Assembly: GCF_000526375.1 (NCBI RefSeq)
Contig: NZ_JAFY01000002.1
Location: forward strand, 496,001 to 560,000
Direction: 5' to 3'
Length of the DNA stretch: 64,000 nucleotides
Origin: Aminiphilus circumscriptus DSM 16581
Lineage (GTDB): Bacteria; Synergistota; Synergistia; Synergistales; Aminiphilaceae
Below are positions 52,191-61,815 of the stretch, one piece after another. The translations under genes and the position numbers were made by a program. The notes below the pieces were generated by a model that saw only the letters and a list, made by a program, of their open reading frames with translations, was not told where the DNA came from and made no database searches. Position 1 is the stretch's first letter; each line of letters opens with the position of its first letter.

Positions 52191-53876
52191 TCAGTTTTTT
52201 CGGATGCTCTTCCGCCTGTGCGCCAGGGTTCCCAGAGGAAGCAGGAGCAACAGCCATCCCGAAGGTGTCAGGCCCAGGGAACAGCCGCCGCCCTCGCCGT
52301 CTCCGCTCCCCGTTGGGACGGGAGGAGGCAGGCTACCGCTCGAAAGGGCCAGGCAGAGCGGATCCAGGAGGAGGCCGTCGTAGGCGCCGTCATAGATAAC
52401 CAGATAGCCGATGCCTCCGTCGTCGAGAGCGACCACGGCTTCGTCGGGAGAATCCACGAGGAGGAGGCGGAAGGTTATGGTGAACCGCCCCGTGGCGGCA
52501 TCGTAGCCCGCCTCGAAAAAGTTCCGCCAGGAATTTCCCGCCAGATTCACGAGGTTCACCGCGCCCTCCTCGAAATGTTTGAAGAGATGGATCTTTTCGA
52601 AGATGGCCGTGGTCTGGTCCTGGACGGTTTCCATGGAGGCCTCGAAGTCTGCGATGGTGGCCGCGTCCCAGACGGTGAGAAGATCCGCGCTGGAGAACTC
52701 CCAGGAGATCAGGAGGGGCAATCCAGGGTATTTTCCGGGCGGGATGGTCTGATCCACGCTGATGGAGAACTGGAACGCTTTGAAGACGTCCCTCACGGAG
52801 GGCACGTAGAGAGGGTGGACCTCCTCGAAGGTCACCGGGCCTATTTTCGTGAGAAACACCACCTCGTCCAGCCCCTGGGGAACATCCGTGCTGATGGCCT
52901 GGAGCGTCGCGCTGCCCATGGCGAAGGGGGTGAAGAGCGGCGTATAGGGGACGACGTCGAGAGAGATGTCGTAGGTGACGTCCAGGCGGTATCCTCCCAC
53001 TCCCGTGAGGTGCAGGTCCGGAGAGACGGTCATGCCGAGGAAGCGGAAGGACCTGAGCAGTGCTCCGAATCCGGGGAAAACGTGAGGAACGTCGGCGCTC
53101 GCTTCACCGAAGAGGTAGCGGTTCCGGACGAGTTCGCTTCCCTCCACGTTCACCGTGTTGGTTCCCCAGTTTCTCAGACGAATCCAGAGACGGTCGTTGG
53201 GTGCCGCGAGTACCCGGAGCGGAATGGCCTGATCTACAGGTTCGAAGGTGTAGGTGCGGAATCGGGAGGGTTCGACAGAGCCTACGGCGAAGCCCACCTC
53301 GAACAGGTCAGGACGCCGGAGGAGCGTCATGACAAAGGGGAGCCGCGCCGCATCCGTGTCGGGAGAGACCGCGTCGGAGGAGACCGCGAGAAAGGCGGGA
53401 AAGGTGCCGTAGGTACGGGTGCCGAAATCCCAGGTGAGCGCGGTCTCCTTCCGGACGTCGCCGGAGACGAAGGAGAGGGAACGGGCCGTGATGCCCGTTC
53501 CGCCGAGGGTCACATCCAGGGAGCGGGCCGGATCCTCGTGGGAGACCGGAAGAGTCAGGGTGCCCTTGGGAAGCACCGTGCGCACGAGGAACGGGTCGAG
53601 CTGGGATCCGGCGCAGCGGGTGTTTCCGAAGACGACGAGAGGTGCCTCCGAAGCGACGGTGACGGAAAAGGATTCCGTCTGGGAGGCCCCGCCGTCGAAG
53701 ACTTCTCCCAGGGCGAAGAGGTCCGTGTTGCTCTCCAGAGGAAAGGGCGGCAGTTGTGAGATGGAGAAGGCTCCTCCCACGGCGGCTGCCGCGAGGAGGC
53801 AGAACGCAGGAAGAAGAAAGACGCGGAAAAATGTGGTCGTCTTTTTCACGACGAGCACCATCCTTTCACGGGACAT
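52191..53876 (-). CDS. Secreted/surface protein with Synerg-CTERM-type sorting tail
   Basis: 561 residues; start may be 53876 or an in-frame start slightly downstream. N-terminal signal peptide (VFLLPAFCLLAAAAVGGAFS) and C-terminal GGGCSLGLTPSGWLLLLLPL then HRRKSIRKN: a GGGCS motif, helix and basic end as in Synergistetes sorting signals, suggesting Cys-linked anchoring after processing. The body is beta-rich with repeated immunoglobulin-like stretches; no catalytic motif is seen. A marker for the phylum. Confidence 0.75.
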   Translation of the reverse strand: MSRERMVLVVKKTTTFFRVFLLPAFCLLAAAAVGGAFSISQLPPFPLESNTDLFALGEVFDGGASQTESFSVTVASEAPLVVFGNTRCAGSQLDPFLVRTVLPKGTLTLPVSHEDPARSLDVTLGGTGITARSLSFVSGDVRKETALTWDFGTRTYGTFPAFLAVSSDAVSPDTDAARLPFVMTLLRRPDLFEVGFAVGSVEPSRFRTYTFEPVDQAIPLRVLAAPNDRLWIRLRNWGTNTVNVEGSELVRNRYLFGEASADVPHVFPGFGALLRSFRFLGMTVSPDLHLTGVGGYRLDVTYDISLDVVPYTPLFTPFAMGSATLQAISTDVPQGLDEVVFLTKIGPVTFEEVHPLYVPSVRDVFKAFQFSISVDQTIPPGKYPGLPLLISWEFSSADLLTVWDAATIADFEASMETVQDQTTAIFEKIHLFKHFEEGAVNLVNLAGNSWRNFFEAGYDAATGRFTITFRLLLVDSPDEAVVALDDGGIGYLVIYDGAYDGLLLDPLCLALSSGSLPPPVPTGSGDGEGGGCSLGLTPSGWLLLLLPLGTLAHRRKSIRKN

Positions 53877-53952
53877 AAACCAGCATGGCCTCCGGGAGGT
53901 CCGGAAGCCTTCCGGTGTGAAACGAAGAGGACGGCAACGAATGCTTCGGCCA

Positions 53953-55050
53953 TTATACCGCGTTCGGTTCCTCTTCGAGCGCCTCGGTGATGCGAATCTC
54001 TTCGCACGCGGCGAGGGGCATCACCATGGGAGGGGTCAGTTTTCCCACCTCGGGGTGGAACGTCAGGCTCAACCTCGGACGGTGCGGTGCCTCGGCGGGA
54101 ATGGCCGTGACGAGCCCCACGTGTCCCGTGGAGAGCCGAAGCCACGTTCCCACGGGATAGGGGGCCACGACGCGGAAAAAGGCCTCCACCACCCGTGGGT
54201 CGAAGAGCGAGCCGCTCCCTTCGAGAATGAGAGCGTGGGCCTCCCAGGGAGTCCGGCAGGGACGGTAAGGCCTCGGGGAGACGAGGGCGTCGTAGACGTC
54301 CGCCACGGCGACGATGCGACTGAGGAGATGGATTTCCTCTCCCCTGAGGCCGCCGGGATAGCCGCTTCCGTCCCACCGCTCATGGTGCTGCAGCGCCACG
54401 ATACGTGCGGTGGGCCAAACAAGATCATGCCCCGCGAGGAGATCCCATCCTCCTCGCGGGTGAAGGTTCACGAGAGAGCGTTCCTCTCTGTCGAGAGGTC
54501 CCTTCTTGTCCACGATCTCCGAAGGAATGGCGGCCATGCCAAGATCGTGCAGCAGGGCGCCCAGTCCGAGATTGTAGAGCTGCGCGTAGGAAAAGGAAAG
54601 CTCTTGTCCGAGCAGCAGACTCGTGGTGGCCACGAGAGCGCTGTGGGTGAAAATGTACCCGTCGTGTCCCCGGATGGCGAGAAAACGGAGGACGAGACGG
54701 TCGGAGCGGTCGAAGACGTCCTCCAAAATGTCCCGAAGGACGCTCTGAATCCGCTCCATCCGCTCCGGAGGCAGATGGTTGCCCCGTGCGGCCGTGGCGG
54801 TGGCGAAAAGATCCTGCAATTCTTTCAGGGCCCGTTGGAACGTCTCGGGGTGGAGAAGGGGCTCCTCCGCCGCGTCGGGAAAACGCCGATCCCTGATGTA
54901 CACGAAGGGAACCGCCTGTTTTTTCAGGAGAGCGATGGTTCGCTCCGTCAGGACCAGGTCCTCCCGGAGCAGCAGGGCTCCCGTGGAGGAGAGTATGGGC
55001 AGGGCAAGGAGCATTCCCGCTTCCAGCGCTTCCGTCCGAACGAGGCGCAT
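53953..55050 (-). CDS. HD-GYP domain protein (cyclic-di-GMP phosphodiesterase)
   Basis: 365 residues. HD-GYP core at about 130-290: FTHSALVATTSLLLG, GALLHDLGM (HD pair), LVNLHPRGGWDLLAG, LQHHERWDGSGYPGGL (GYP loop) and IVAVADVYDALVSPRPYR. N-terminal DUF3391-like segment and a C-terminal beta domain with no known output. It starts 4 bases after the cobS stop, so signalling and cobalamin genes share a transcript. Confidence 0.88.
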   Translation of the reverse strand: MRLVRTEALEAGMLLALPILSSTGALLLREDLVLTERTIALLKKQAVPFVYIRDRRFPDAAEEPLLHPETFQRALKELQDLFATATAARGNHLPPERMERIQSVLRDILEDVFDRSDRLVLRFLAIRGHDGYIFTHSALVATTSLLLGQELSFSYAQLYNLGLGALLHDLGMAAIPSEIVDKKGPLDREERSLVNLHPRGGWDLLAGHDLVWPTARIVALQHHERWDGSGYPGGLRGEEIHLLSRIVAVADVYDALVSPRPYRPCRTPWEAHALILEGSGSLFDPRVVEAFFRVVAPYPVGTWLRLSTGHVGLVTAIPAEAPHRPRLSLTFHPEVGKLTPPMVMPLAACEEIRITEALEEEPNAV

Positions 55051-55054
55051 GGGA

Positions 55055-55822
55055 TCAGCTCCTCGTCAGGACCAGGGCGGTGAGAGCCGCCAACTCCCCC
55101 GCCACGGCGGAGGCGCCGAGAACGTCCCCGTTCGTGCCGCCCAGGAGATGCCGGGCGAAGCGGCACAGCCCCCATCCGGCCAGAAAGGCCGCCGTCATGG
55201 AGACGAGCCACTGTCGCGGCCCCAGCGGAAGAAGAAGGGAGGCGCAGAGCAGCCCCCGGAAGAGCTCCACCTTGCCGAAGGGAATCACATAGTCCCGGGC
55301 CAGCCCCGTCTCCCAGGGGTAGGTGCCGAAAAAAGCCGCCGCGAGGAGCGCAAAGCGTCCCGCACAGGCCCCGAGCGCGAGCAGGAGCGGCCACGATCCG
55401 GGAGGAAGGGTTTCCGTCAGGGAAGTCCACAGGCCAAGGGCGACCACCAGAAAAATCGCGCCGTATCCACCGATGCGGCTGTCCTTCATGACCTTTCGCA
55501 GCGCCTCGCCGCGTTTGCCGCTCCCCCACCCGTCCGCCAGGTCCGTCCAGCCGTCGAGGTGGAGCGACCACCCGAGCAGGGCATAGAGCGCCAGCGCTCC
55601 CCACGCGGCGGCTCGGGGAGGCATGCCGAGAGCGCAAAGGCCGCCGCCGCCGCCGGCGAGTCCTCCCAGCAGGGCTCCCACGAGGGGCGCGAACGTGAGG
55701 GCCGACGCGGGAGAAACGGGCTGTCGCGGCCAGAAGCGGGAAGGGATGGGAATTCGGGAGAGAAATCCCAGAAGAAAGACGAATTCGGCGTAGAGACGCG
55801 CCGGAATCGCGGTGGGAATCAT
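55055..55822 (-). CDS. cobS: Adenosylcobinamide-GDP ribazoletransferase
   Basis: 255 residues from ATG 55822 (AAAGGA site). Membrane enzyme joining adenosylcobinamide-GDP and alpha-ribazole. LGFLSRIPIP at the N-terminus, WSLHLDGWTDLADGWGSG (metal-binding DGxxDxxDG) and KDSRIGGYGAIFLV are diagnostic. Downstream of cobU; cobT and cobC are not in the window. Confidence 0.92.
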   Translation of the reverse strand: MIPTAIPARLYAEFVFLLGFLSRIPIPSRFWPRQPVSPASALTFAPLVGALLGGLAGGGGGLCALGMPPRAAAWGALALYALLGWSLHLDGWTDLADGWGSGKRGEALRKVMKDSRIGGYGAIFLVVALGLWTSLTETLPPGSWPLLLALGACAGRFALLAAAFFGTYPWETGLARDYVIPFGKVELFRGLLCASLLLPLGPRQWLVSMTAAFLAGWGLCRFARHLLGGTNGDVLGASAVAGELAALTALVLTRS

Positions 55823-55886
55823 GGCGTGAAGATCCTTTCTGTTCCGTTGGGCTCCATTGCGCCCGCAGCACGAGGACGCATCATCG

Positions 55887-56462
55887 TCATAGGTCCGGCA
55901 TGTCCGGGGGCGTTCCCTTGAGCCATTGCGGAATGCCCGCGACCACGAAGGCCACCGCGTCTGCCCTTGCCGCAGCGACTTGGTTCGCTCGTCCCTGAAG
56001 ATCGACGAAACGCCGTCCGAGATGGTACAGAGGAATGGGAGCGTGCCCCACCTCGTTGCTGACCACGAGAAAATGAGCACTCCGGGCGGGCGCGTCGAGC
56101 AGGTGCTCCAGGAGATCCAGAATCCGCTTTTCCGCCGCGTTCCATGCGGCAGGGTCCTCTCCATCGGCGGAGGGGTCCGCCAGAAGAAGCCTGGAGAGCC
56201 AGAGGGTAAGACAATCCAGCAGAAGAACGCCCCGGATGCCCCGGATTTTTTCGGGGATTTCCTCCGGTGCTCCTTCCAGGGTCTGCCATGTCTCGGGCCG
56301 TGCGGCCCGGTGCAGGGCGATGCGGGCCGCCATCTCCGCGTCTTTGACGTCCGCTGTGGCCACGTACGTGACGGTGCTGCCGCCGAGGCGCTCCGCCGTC
56401 ATCTGGGCGAGATGGCTTTTACCGCTCCGCATGCCGCCGAGGAACAGGGTCAGGGATGACAT
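55887..56462 (-). CDS. cobU: Adenosylcobinamide kinase / guanylyltransferase
   Basis: 191 residues from ATG 56462 behind AAGGAG. P-loop GGMRSGKSHLAQ; the His nucleophile region is ARIALHRAARPETWQTLEG; LLDCLTLWLSRLL and VVSNEVGHAPIPL complete the family pattern. Phosphorylates and GMP-activates adenosylcobinamide for CobS. No B12 riboswitch motif is seen upstream. Confidence 0.92.
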   Translation of the reverse strand: MSSLTLFLGGMRSGKSHLAQMTAERLGGSTVTYVATADVKDAEMAARIALHRAARPETWQTLEGAPEEIPEKIRGIRGVLLLDCLTLWLSRLLLADPSADGEDPAAWNAAEKRILDLLEHLLDAPARSAHFLVVSNEVGHAPIPLYHLGRRFVDLQGRANQVAAARADAVAFVVAGIPQWLKGTPPDMPDL

Positions 56463-56722
56463 GTCTTTTCTCCTTCGTCTCCTTCTCTCCACTCTTTGCG
56501 GGGGTGATGTCCGATGTCGTTCGTGACAGAGATTCTTCCAGTTTATGCTGTATGCATCCAGGTGTCCGACTTCGAGACAAGTATAGAGCCGGGAGTGGAG
56601 AGGGCGCAAGCGCCATCTTTTTGTTACGATGGGGTGGGCGAAATCCGGTCTTTTCTGTCGGAAAAGGTCCCGCGCCGGAGGAGCACTCCCCGGCGACGAA
56701 TCGGGAGAGGAGTTGGCCGATC

Positions 56723-57721
56723 ATGGAAAGGCGCAATGGCGCAGAAATCGATCCGCAGATCACCGATGTGCTTCTGGCGAGAAAAACCCTGGAGGGACGT
56801 ATCCGGCACACCCCCACGGAACGTTCCGCGCCGCTCTCGCAGGCTTGTGGCGGAGAGGTGTATCTCAAGTTGGAAAATCAACAGCTCTGCGGTTCCTTCA
56901 AGGTACGGGGAGCCTTGAATCGGATGGAGCGCCTGACGCCGGAGGAGCGGCGCCGCGGCGTGGTCACCGCCTCCAGCGGAAATCATGCCCAGGGAGTGGC
57001 CCTTGCCGCGGTGGAGCTGGGCGTGGCCGCCACGGTCTGCGTTCCCGGCGTCTGTCCCGAGACAAAAAAACAGGCCATTCTCACCCGGGGAGGTTCCCGG
57101 GTGACGCTCAAGGTAGTGGGACACTACTACGACGATGCCGAATCCGAGGCAGCCCGTCTCGCCCGAGAGGAGGGGCTTACCTACCTCTCCTCCTTCGAGG
57201 ATCCCTGGGTCATCGCCGGAGCGGGAACGCTGGGACTCGAACTCTTCTTCGATCAGCCCGATCTCGATCTGCTCCTCGTGCCCGCTGGCGGCGGAGGATT
57301 GATCAACGGCGTGGCCATCGCCGCCAAGGCTCTGCGCCCCGAGGTGGAGATCTGGGGCGTGCAGTCCACGGCATCCATGCCCTGGGTCGCCTCCTGGCCT
57401 GGGGGAACCGTGGTGGACGTGACGTATGAGGACTCCCTGGCGGACGGCCTCATGGGATATATTCCCCAAAGTCTCGTCGATTTGGCGAAGAAGCGCGTTT
57501 CGGGATTTCTCGCCGTGGAGGAGAAGGACATCGCCCGGGCCATGGCCTTTCTGCATCGGGAACACCATCAGGTGGTGGAAGGTTCCGGCGCGGTGGGCGT
57601 CGCCGCCCTGCTCGCGGGGAAGATCGACGTGACGGGGCGCCGGGTGGGGGTGGTCATCTCCGGAGGAAACGTGGACGAGGCGGTCCTTCTCTCCGTGCTC
57701 GGAACGGCCCTTGACGGATGA
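56723..57721 (+). CDS. ilvA: Threonine dehydratase (ammonia-lyase)
   Basis: 332 residues from ATG 56723; the frame is open further upstream without a site. PLP fold-type II: LCGSFKVRGALNRM with the PLP Lys, SSGNHAQGVALAAV, VPAGGGGLINGVAIAAK glycine loop and VVISGGNVDEAVL. It lacks the C-terminal ACT-like regulatory domains of biosynthetic IlvA, matching the short catabolic TdcB type, yet could supply 2-oxobutyrate to the ilv operon. Serine may also be used. Confidence 0.88.
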   Translation: MERRNGAEIDPQITDVLLARKTLEGRIRHTPTERSAPLSQACGGEVYLKLENQQLCGSFKVRGALNRMERLTPEERRRGVVTASSGNHAQGVALAAVELGVAATVCVPGVCPETKKQAILTRGGSRVTLKVVGHYYDDAESEAARLAREEGLTYLSSFEDPWVIAGAGTLGLELFFDQPDLDLLLVPAGGGGLINGVAIAAKALRPEVEIWGVQSTASMPWVASWPGGTVVDVTYEDSLADGLMGYIPQSLVDLAKKRVSGFLAVEEKDIARAMAFLHREHHQVVEGSGAVGVAALLAGKIDVTGRRVGVVISGGNVDEAVLLSVLGTALDG

Positions 57722-57727
57722 GACGCG

Positions 57728-60700
57728 CTATTCCGAACTCTCTCCGGGCTTGATGATCTGCTTGATCATCTGCTCCAGGATCTGCTGCTGCACCTGATCC
57801 CCAACGTCCTCGCTGGAACCGCCGCCAGGACCGACGGGAAAGAAAAGGGTGATGCGGACCTGCTCGTTGGTGTTCTTGTTCTTCGGATCTCCCGGGGAGA
57901 CGGGAATGGGCGAGACCGTCTCCCTCCGGGAGACGGAAATATCCTCCAGGGAAGGAGCGTCCAGGGTTCCCTTCACTTTGAAGGAGACCTCCCTGAAATC
58001 TTTCCGGGACGCTCCGCTCACGAGGCCGCCCAGAATCTCCTGGAGCATGAGATCCGACGAGCCTCCTGCCTGGATGAGTCCCTTCAGTGCTCCGAGAAAG
58101 GCGTTGAAGGCGGTGACGTTGATCTCTCCGTAGCACTTCAGGTCCAGCGGCCCTCCGAGAGAGACGCTGCCGTCCGCGGAGAGATAGCGATAGGCGGGGT
58201 TTCCGGGAGGCGCAGCCATGCGGCTTCCCGGGATGATGTAGAACATGCCCGTGTCGAAAGCGAAGGAGCCCTTGAGAGAGCGGAAGGGAATTTCCGTGCC
58301 TCCCGTTGCTTTTGCCATGGCCTGAATGCCTGGAAAGCCCGAAAAGGCGCCGTTCTCGACGTCCAGTGTTCCCTGAGCCTCCGTTCCGAAGAGCCTTCCC
58401 AGAGTGCCGTTTCCACGCACATGGAGGTATCCCTTGCCGGAGACGTTTCCCTCGAGGGATGCCAGGTCCGCCAGGGCGGGTGCTACGTCCACGCTCTCGA
58501 TGCGCAGGTTGCCGCCCCACTCCCGGGTGAAGAGGTTCATCGTTCCCTGGGCGAAGAAATTTCCGCCGTAGGCTCCGGCGTTTGCGTCCTCCACGGTGAC
58601 GTATTCGTCCTGGAAGGTGAAGGGAGCCTTCAGAGATTCCGCCCGGAACCCCCAGAGAGAAATTTGCGTGGCGTCGATGAGGCCGCTGCCGCTGAAGAGC
58701 CCCTCCGCGAAACGTCCCTTCGTGCTGAAGGAAAATCGCCCGGAAAGGACGTTTTTCGTCGGGCCGAACCACTCCTTGGAAAAGGCGGAGAGATCGAGAT
58801 TCTCCCCCGAGGCGGCAAAGGCCACCTTCCACGCTCCCTCCTCGAAAAGGGCGTCCATGGAGGCAACCACCGGCGAGTCCCCGACGAACCCCTGGAATTT
58901 CTCCAGGCGGATTCGTCCCGCTTCGACGATGACGAGTGCTTCCGTTTCGGTGAAGGGGAAGCCGTTCGCCACGAGTCGCGGCGCAGTGCCCCTCAGGCTG
59001 AGTCGCGGCTCGTCGAACGTTCCCGTGATCTCAAGCTCACCGCCGGCCTTTCCTCTGAGATAGACCCCTCCCCCGTCTCCCAGCGTGGTGTGGGAATTGG
59101 CCATGTCCATGGAGGAAAGGGTTCCCTTCAGATCGAGCGCAGCGGGTTTGCCTCCGCCGGGAAGATCGAGAACGCCGGAAATGCTCCCCTTCCCCCCCCA
59201 GAGTTCGCCCTGAATGTCCTGAAGACGGATGCGCCCAAAGGGAGCCGACCCCGGTCCCTTTTCGAGGCGGAGTTTGCCTCGGAGGGACTGGACGGGAAGG
59301 GGAACGCCCGCGAGGGCGCTCACCTGAAAGGCTGTCTCCACCAGCGGGGAAGAGACGTCCCCCCTCACCGTGAGGGTTCCCGCGACGCTTCCGTCGAGGG
59401 GGGCTCCCGTGGTGCTCTTTTCGGGAAGGATGTTTTTCAGGGAAATGTCCTTGTAGGATCCGTCGATATTCAAGGCAACGGTTCCGTCGGAACGCCCGAG
59501 GCCGACCGATCCCGAGGCGCGGATCTCTCCGCCTCCGAACTGCGCCAGGGCCTTGGCGATGCGGAATTCCCTCTCCGTGAGGGATCCTTCCAGAAGGACC
59601 TTCGAGAGAGTTTGTCCCTCCACGCGTAGGCTGGGTGCCGTGACCTGAAGAGAGAGAACGGGTTGGGAGACGTTTCCCGAGAGGCGCCATTTGGCCGATC
59701 CCTTTTCGGCTAGGCTGAGGGAAAATTCCGCTCCGGACGCTCCCAAGAGGGAGGCGAGGAATTCCTGAGAAAGGTTTTTGGCGGTGCCCCGAAGATCCAA
59801 GGCCCCCTGCCCGGGAAAATCCGCAACCGTGCCGGAGAATTCCAGAGGCGCCCCTCTCCAGACGAGAGTCCCTTTCTCCAGGGAAAGCCGCTTTCCTTCG
59901 TAGGTGATCCGGAGGGCCATCGCATCGAGGGGTTCCCTGCGGAAGCGAAGTCGCTCCGTCTCCAGAAGTCCCGCGACTTTCGGCGATGCGGCGGGTCCCG
60001 TGAGCGATAAGGATGCGGTGAGGTTGCCCTCCAGCGCAAGCCCTTCCACATCGGGAAAAGCCTCCGGGAGACGGTGAAGCGGCACGGACGAGGTAGTGAG
60101 CTGCACATTCAGAGAGGTCGCGTCATCCCTCCCGGCAGAACCTGTGGCGGCGAAGGGTGCGCCGAGCCAAAGTCCCCTGCTCTGAAAGGCCACATCGAAC
60201 TTCCGCAATTCCGCCTCCGCGGTGGTGTCGGTCACGGTGTATCCCGCGACGGAGCCGTCGAAATTCCTCAGGCGGACGTGTCCCAAAAGGGCTCCGTCCA
60301 GAGGGCCTTTGAGATCGAGATCGAGGGAGGCGACGGTTCCGGAAAGAAAGCTCAGAAAAGGAAATTCTCCGTGCCATGCGTCGAGGGAGAGGGACGATGC
60401 GGCGAGCGTCACGGCCATCTCCGGAGAGGAGGGCGCCAGATCCAGAGAGAGCGTTCCCGAAAGAGGCGAGTTCCTCACCAGGGCGGAACAGTCCGAGAGG
60501 GTGAAGCGTTTTTCCTGCCAGGCCCAGCGGGCGGAAGCAATCTCCAGAGGAATGTCCATGAGGGTTCCCGCCTCGAGACGGGCGGTTCCTTCAGCGACGG
60601 GTTCTGTGACGGTGCCGGAGAGGCGGAAGTTTCCGGAAAGCGTTCCCCGGGCTGAGAGGAGCGCCTTCTCTGTCTCGTCGTCTCCCGTCGGAATCGTGAT

Positions 60701-61543
60701 CCATCTCGCCATCTCCTCCAGAGAGAGGTGGTGCAGGGTTCCCTCCAGAGAAACGGCCCCATCGGGATTGAGGGGCACCTCGCCCTGAAGGACGAGGGTG
60801 TTCTTTCCGAGAGTCAGTTCTCCTCGTTCGAGGAAGAGTGCTGTGGATTCTCCCTCGGTGCGCGTTTCGCGGAGGTGTGCCGCTCCTTCGGCGGTGAAGG
60901 GGAGTCCGCCGAAGAGTCCCTCCAGGGAGAGCGCGAAGGACGATGCGTCGCCGGCAATGCGGAGGCGTCCCCGTTCGAACAGGAGTGTTCCCACCGGAGT
61001 CTCCACGGTGCTTTCCAGAAGAGAAAGCGACAGTGGAGAGATGCTCCCCGCCTCCGGTTCGTAGGTGTCGAGGAGTGGTTCGAGAGTGCTCCAAGGGAGG
61101 AAAAGTTTCTGGAGCGTCGCCGCTCGAAGTGCGGGAGCTCTCCGGAGCAGGCTGTCCAGATGAAAGGAGAGGCGGATGCCGTCGGCGGTGATCGCTCCGT
61201 TCTTGCCCAGGAGGGTCACGCCGGAGAGCTGAAATCCCGAGAGAGGATTTCCCGAGACCTGTTCCACCGACAGTGTGCCCAAATCCTTTGTCTCGACAAG
61301 GCGTTGGAGTTCCCCAAGCAGAAGAGCCTCCCCCCAGTCGAACCTGGAAAGGGAAAGAGAGCCCGCAAAGCCCAGGGCTACGGCGATGCCCATGAGAAGA
61401 AGCGACAGGCGCACCGAACGGGACCGAAACCTTCCTGTTCCGGAGGGATCTTTGGGGGTGGATGCGGATGAATTTTTCGGGGTGGCGGGCGGATTTTTCC
61501 CGGGGCGCACCTGTCCCCCTCTCCGCTCGTCGTTTCTGTCCAT
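57728..61543 (-). CDS. TamB-like translocation/assembly module or lipid-bridge protein (DUF490)
   Basis: 1271 residues from ATG 61543, 9 bases after GGAGGAG. A basic, polar N-terminus (about 45 residues) is followed by one membrane helix (LSLLLMGIAVALGFAGSLSLS), then over 1100 residues of repetitive beta-strand segments and a C-terminal DUF490-type end with FFPVGPGGGSSEDVGDQ. TamB/AsmA-like proteins span the periplasm and move lipids or help insert outer-membrane proteins; presence fits a diderm cell. Runs convergent to ilvA and divergent from larC. Confidence 0.85.
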   Translation of the reverse strand: MDRNDERRGGQVRPGKNPPATPKNSSASTPKDPSGTGRFRSRSVRLSLLLMGIAVALGFAGSLSLSRFDWGEALLLGELQRLVETKDLGTLSVEQVSGNPLSGFQLSGVTLLGKNGAITADGIRLSFHLDSLLRRAPALRAATLQKLFLPWSTLEPLLDTYEPEAGSISPLSLSLLESTVETPVGTLLFERGRLRIAGDASSFALSLEGLFGGLPFTAEGAAHLRETRTEGESTALFLERGELTLGKNTLVLQGEVPLNPDGAVSLEGTLHHLSLEEMARWITIPTGDDETEKALLSARGTLSGNFRLSGTVTEPVAEGTARLEAGTLMDIPLEIASARWAWQEKRFTLSDCSALVRNSPLSGTLSLDLAPSSPEMAVTLAASSLSLDAWHGEFPFLSFLSGTVASLDLDLKGPLDGALLGHVRLRNFDGSVAGYTVTDTTAEAELRKFDVAFQSRGLWLGAPFAATGSAGRDDATSLNVQLTTSSVPLHRLPEAFPDVEGLALEGNLTASLSLTGPAASPKVAGLLETERLRFRREPLDAMALRITYEGKRLSLEKGTLVWRGAPLEFSGTVADFPGQGALDLRGTAKNLSQEFLASLLGASGAEFSLSLAEKGSAKWRLSGNVSQPVLSLQVTAPSLRVEGQTLSKVLLEGSLTEREFRIAKALAQFGGGEIRASGSVGLGRSDGTVALNIDGSYKDISLKNILPEKSTTGAPLDGSVAGTLTVRGDVSSPLVETAFQVSALAGVPLPVQSLRGKLRLEKGPGSAPFGRIRLQDIQGELWGGKGSISGVLDLPGGGKPAALDLKGTLSSMDMANSHTTLGDGGGVYLRGKAGGELEITGTFDEPRLSLRGTAPRLVANGFPFTETEALVIVEAGRIRLEKFQGFVGDSPVVASMDALFEEGAWKVAFAASGENLDLSAFSKEWFGPTKNVLSGRFSFSTKGRFAEGLFSGSGLIDATQISLWGFRAESLKAPFTFQDEYVTVEDANAGAYGGNFFAQGTMNLFTREWGGNLRIESVDVAPALADLASLEGNVSGKGYLHVRGNGTLGRLFGTEAQGTLDVENGAFSGFPGIQAMAKATGGTEIPFRSLKGSFAFDTGMFYIIPGSRMAAPPGNPAYRYLSADGSVSLGGPLDLKCYGEINVTAFNAFLGALKGLIQAGGSSDLMLQEILGGLVSGASRKDFREVSFKVKGTLDAPSLEDISVSRRETVSPIPVSPGDPKNKNTNEQVRITLFFPVGPGGGSSEDVGDQVQQQILEQMIKQIIKPGESSE

Positions 61544-61582
61544 CAATCGGAGCTCCTCCACTCATCGAAATCCTCGGAAGAT

Positions 61583-61591
61583 ATTGTATCA
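61583..61591 (-). promoter_or_regulatory. Extended -10 element before the TamB-like gene
   Basis: Minus strand TGATACAAT, an extended -10 (TGn plus TACAAT), 40 bases before the start codon; no good -35. The gap 61544-61815 otherwise holds only a site-less 35-codon ORF. Confidence 0.4.
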
Positions 61592-61815
61592 TCTTGAGCC
61601 ATGGAGTACGTCCGCAAGATTACCCCGGAAAGCACCTTCGCTTCCTTGGGATCGGTGCAGGTTGAAGGAAACGGCTCTTCGATCCCGAAGGAGATCCGCA
61701 CGGACTGAAAGGCTCCGGCAAGTGAGGCTTCGGACGGAAGATCCCTTTTCGGCCGGGTCGGTCCGGCGAGACCGGAGCGCTGACGGTCAGACGGTCATGG
61801 CGAGGAGGAACATGC

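Noticed and set aside
56463-56722. Cobalamin riboswitch upstream of cobU
   Set aside because: No B12-box-like sequence or typical long structured leader; only a short leader with a normal ribosome-binding site.
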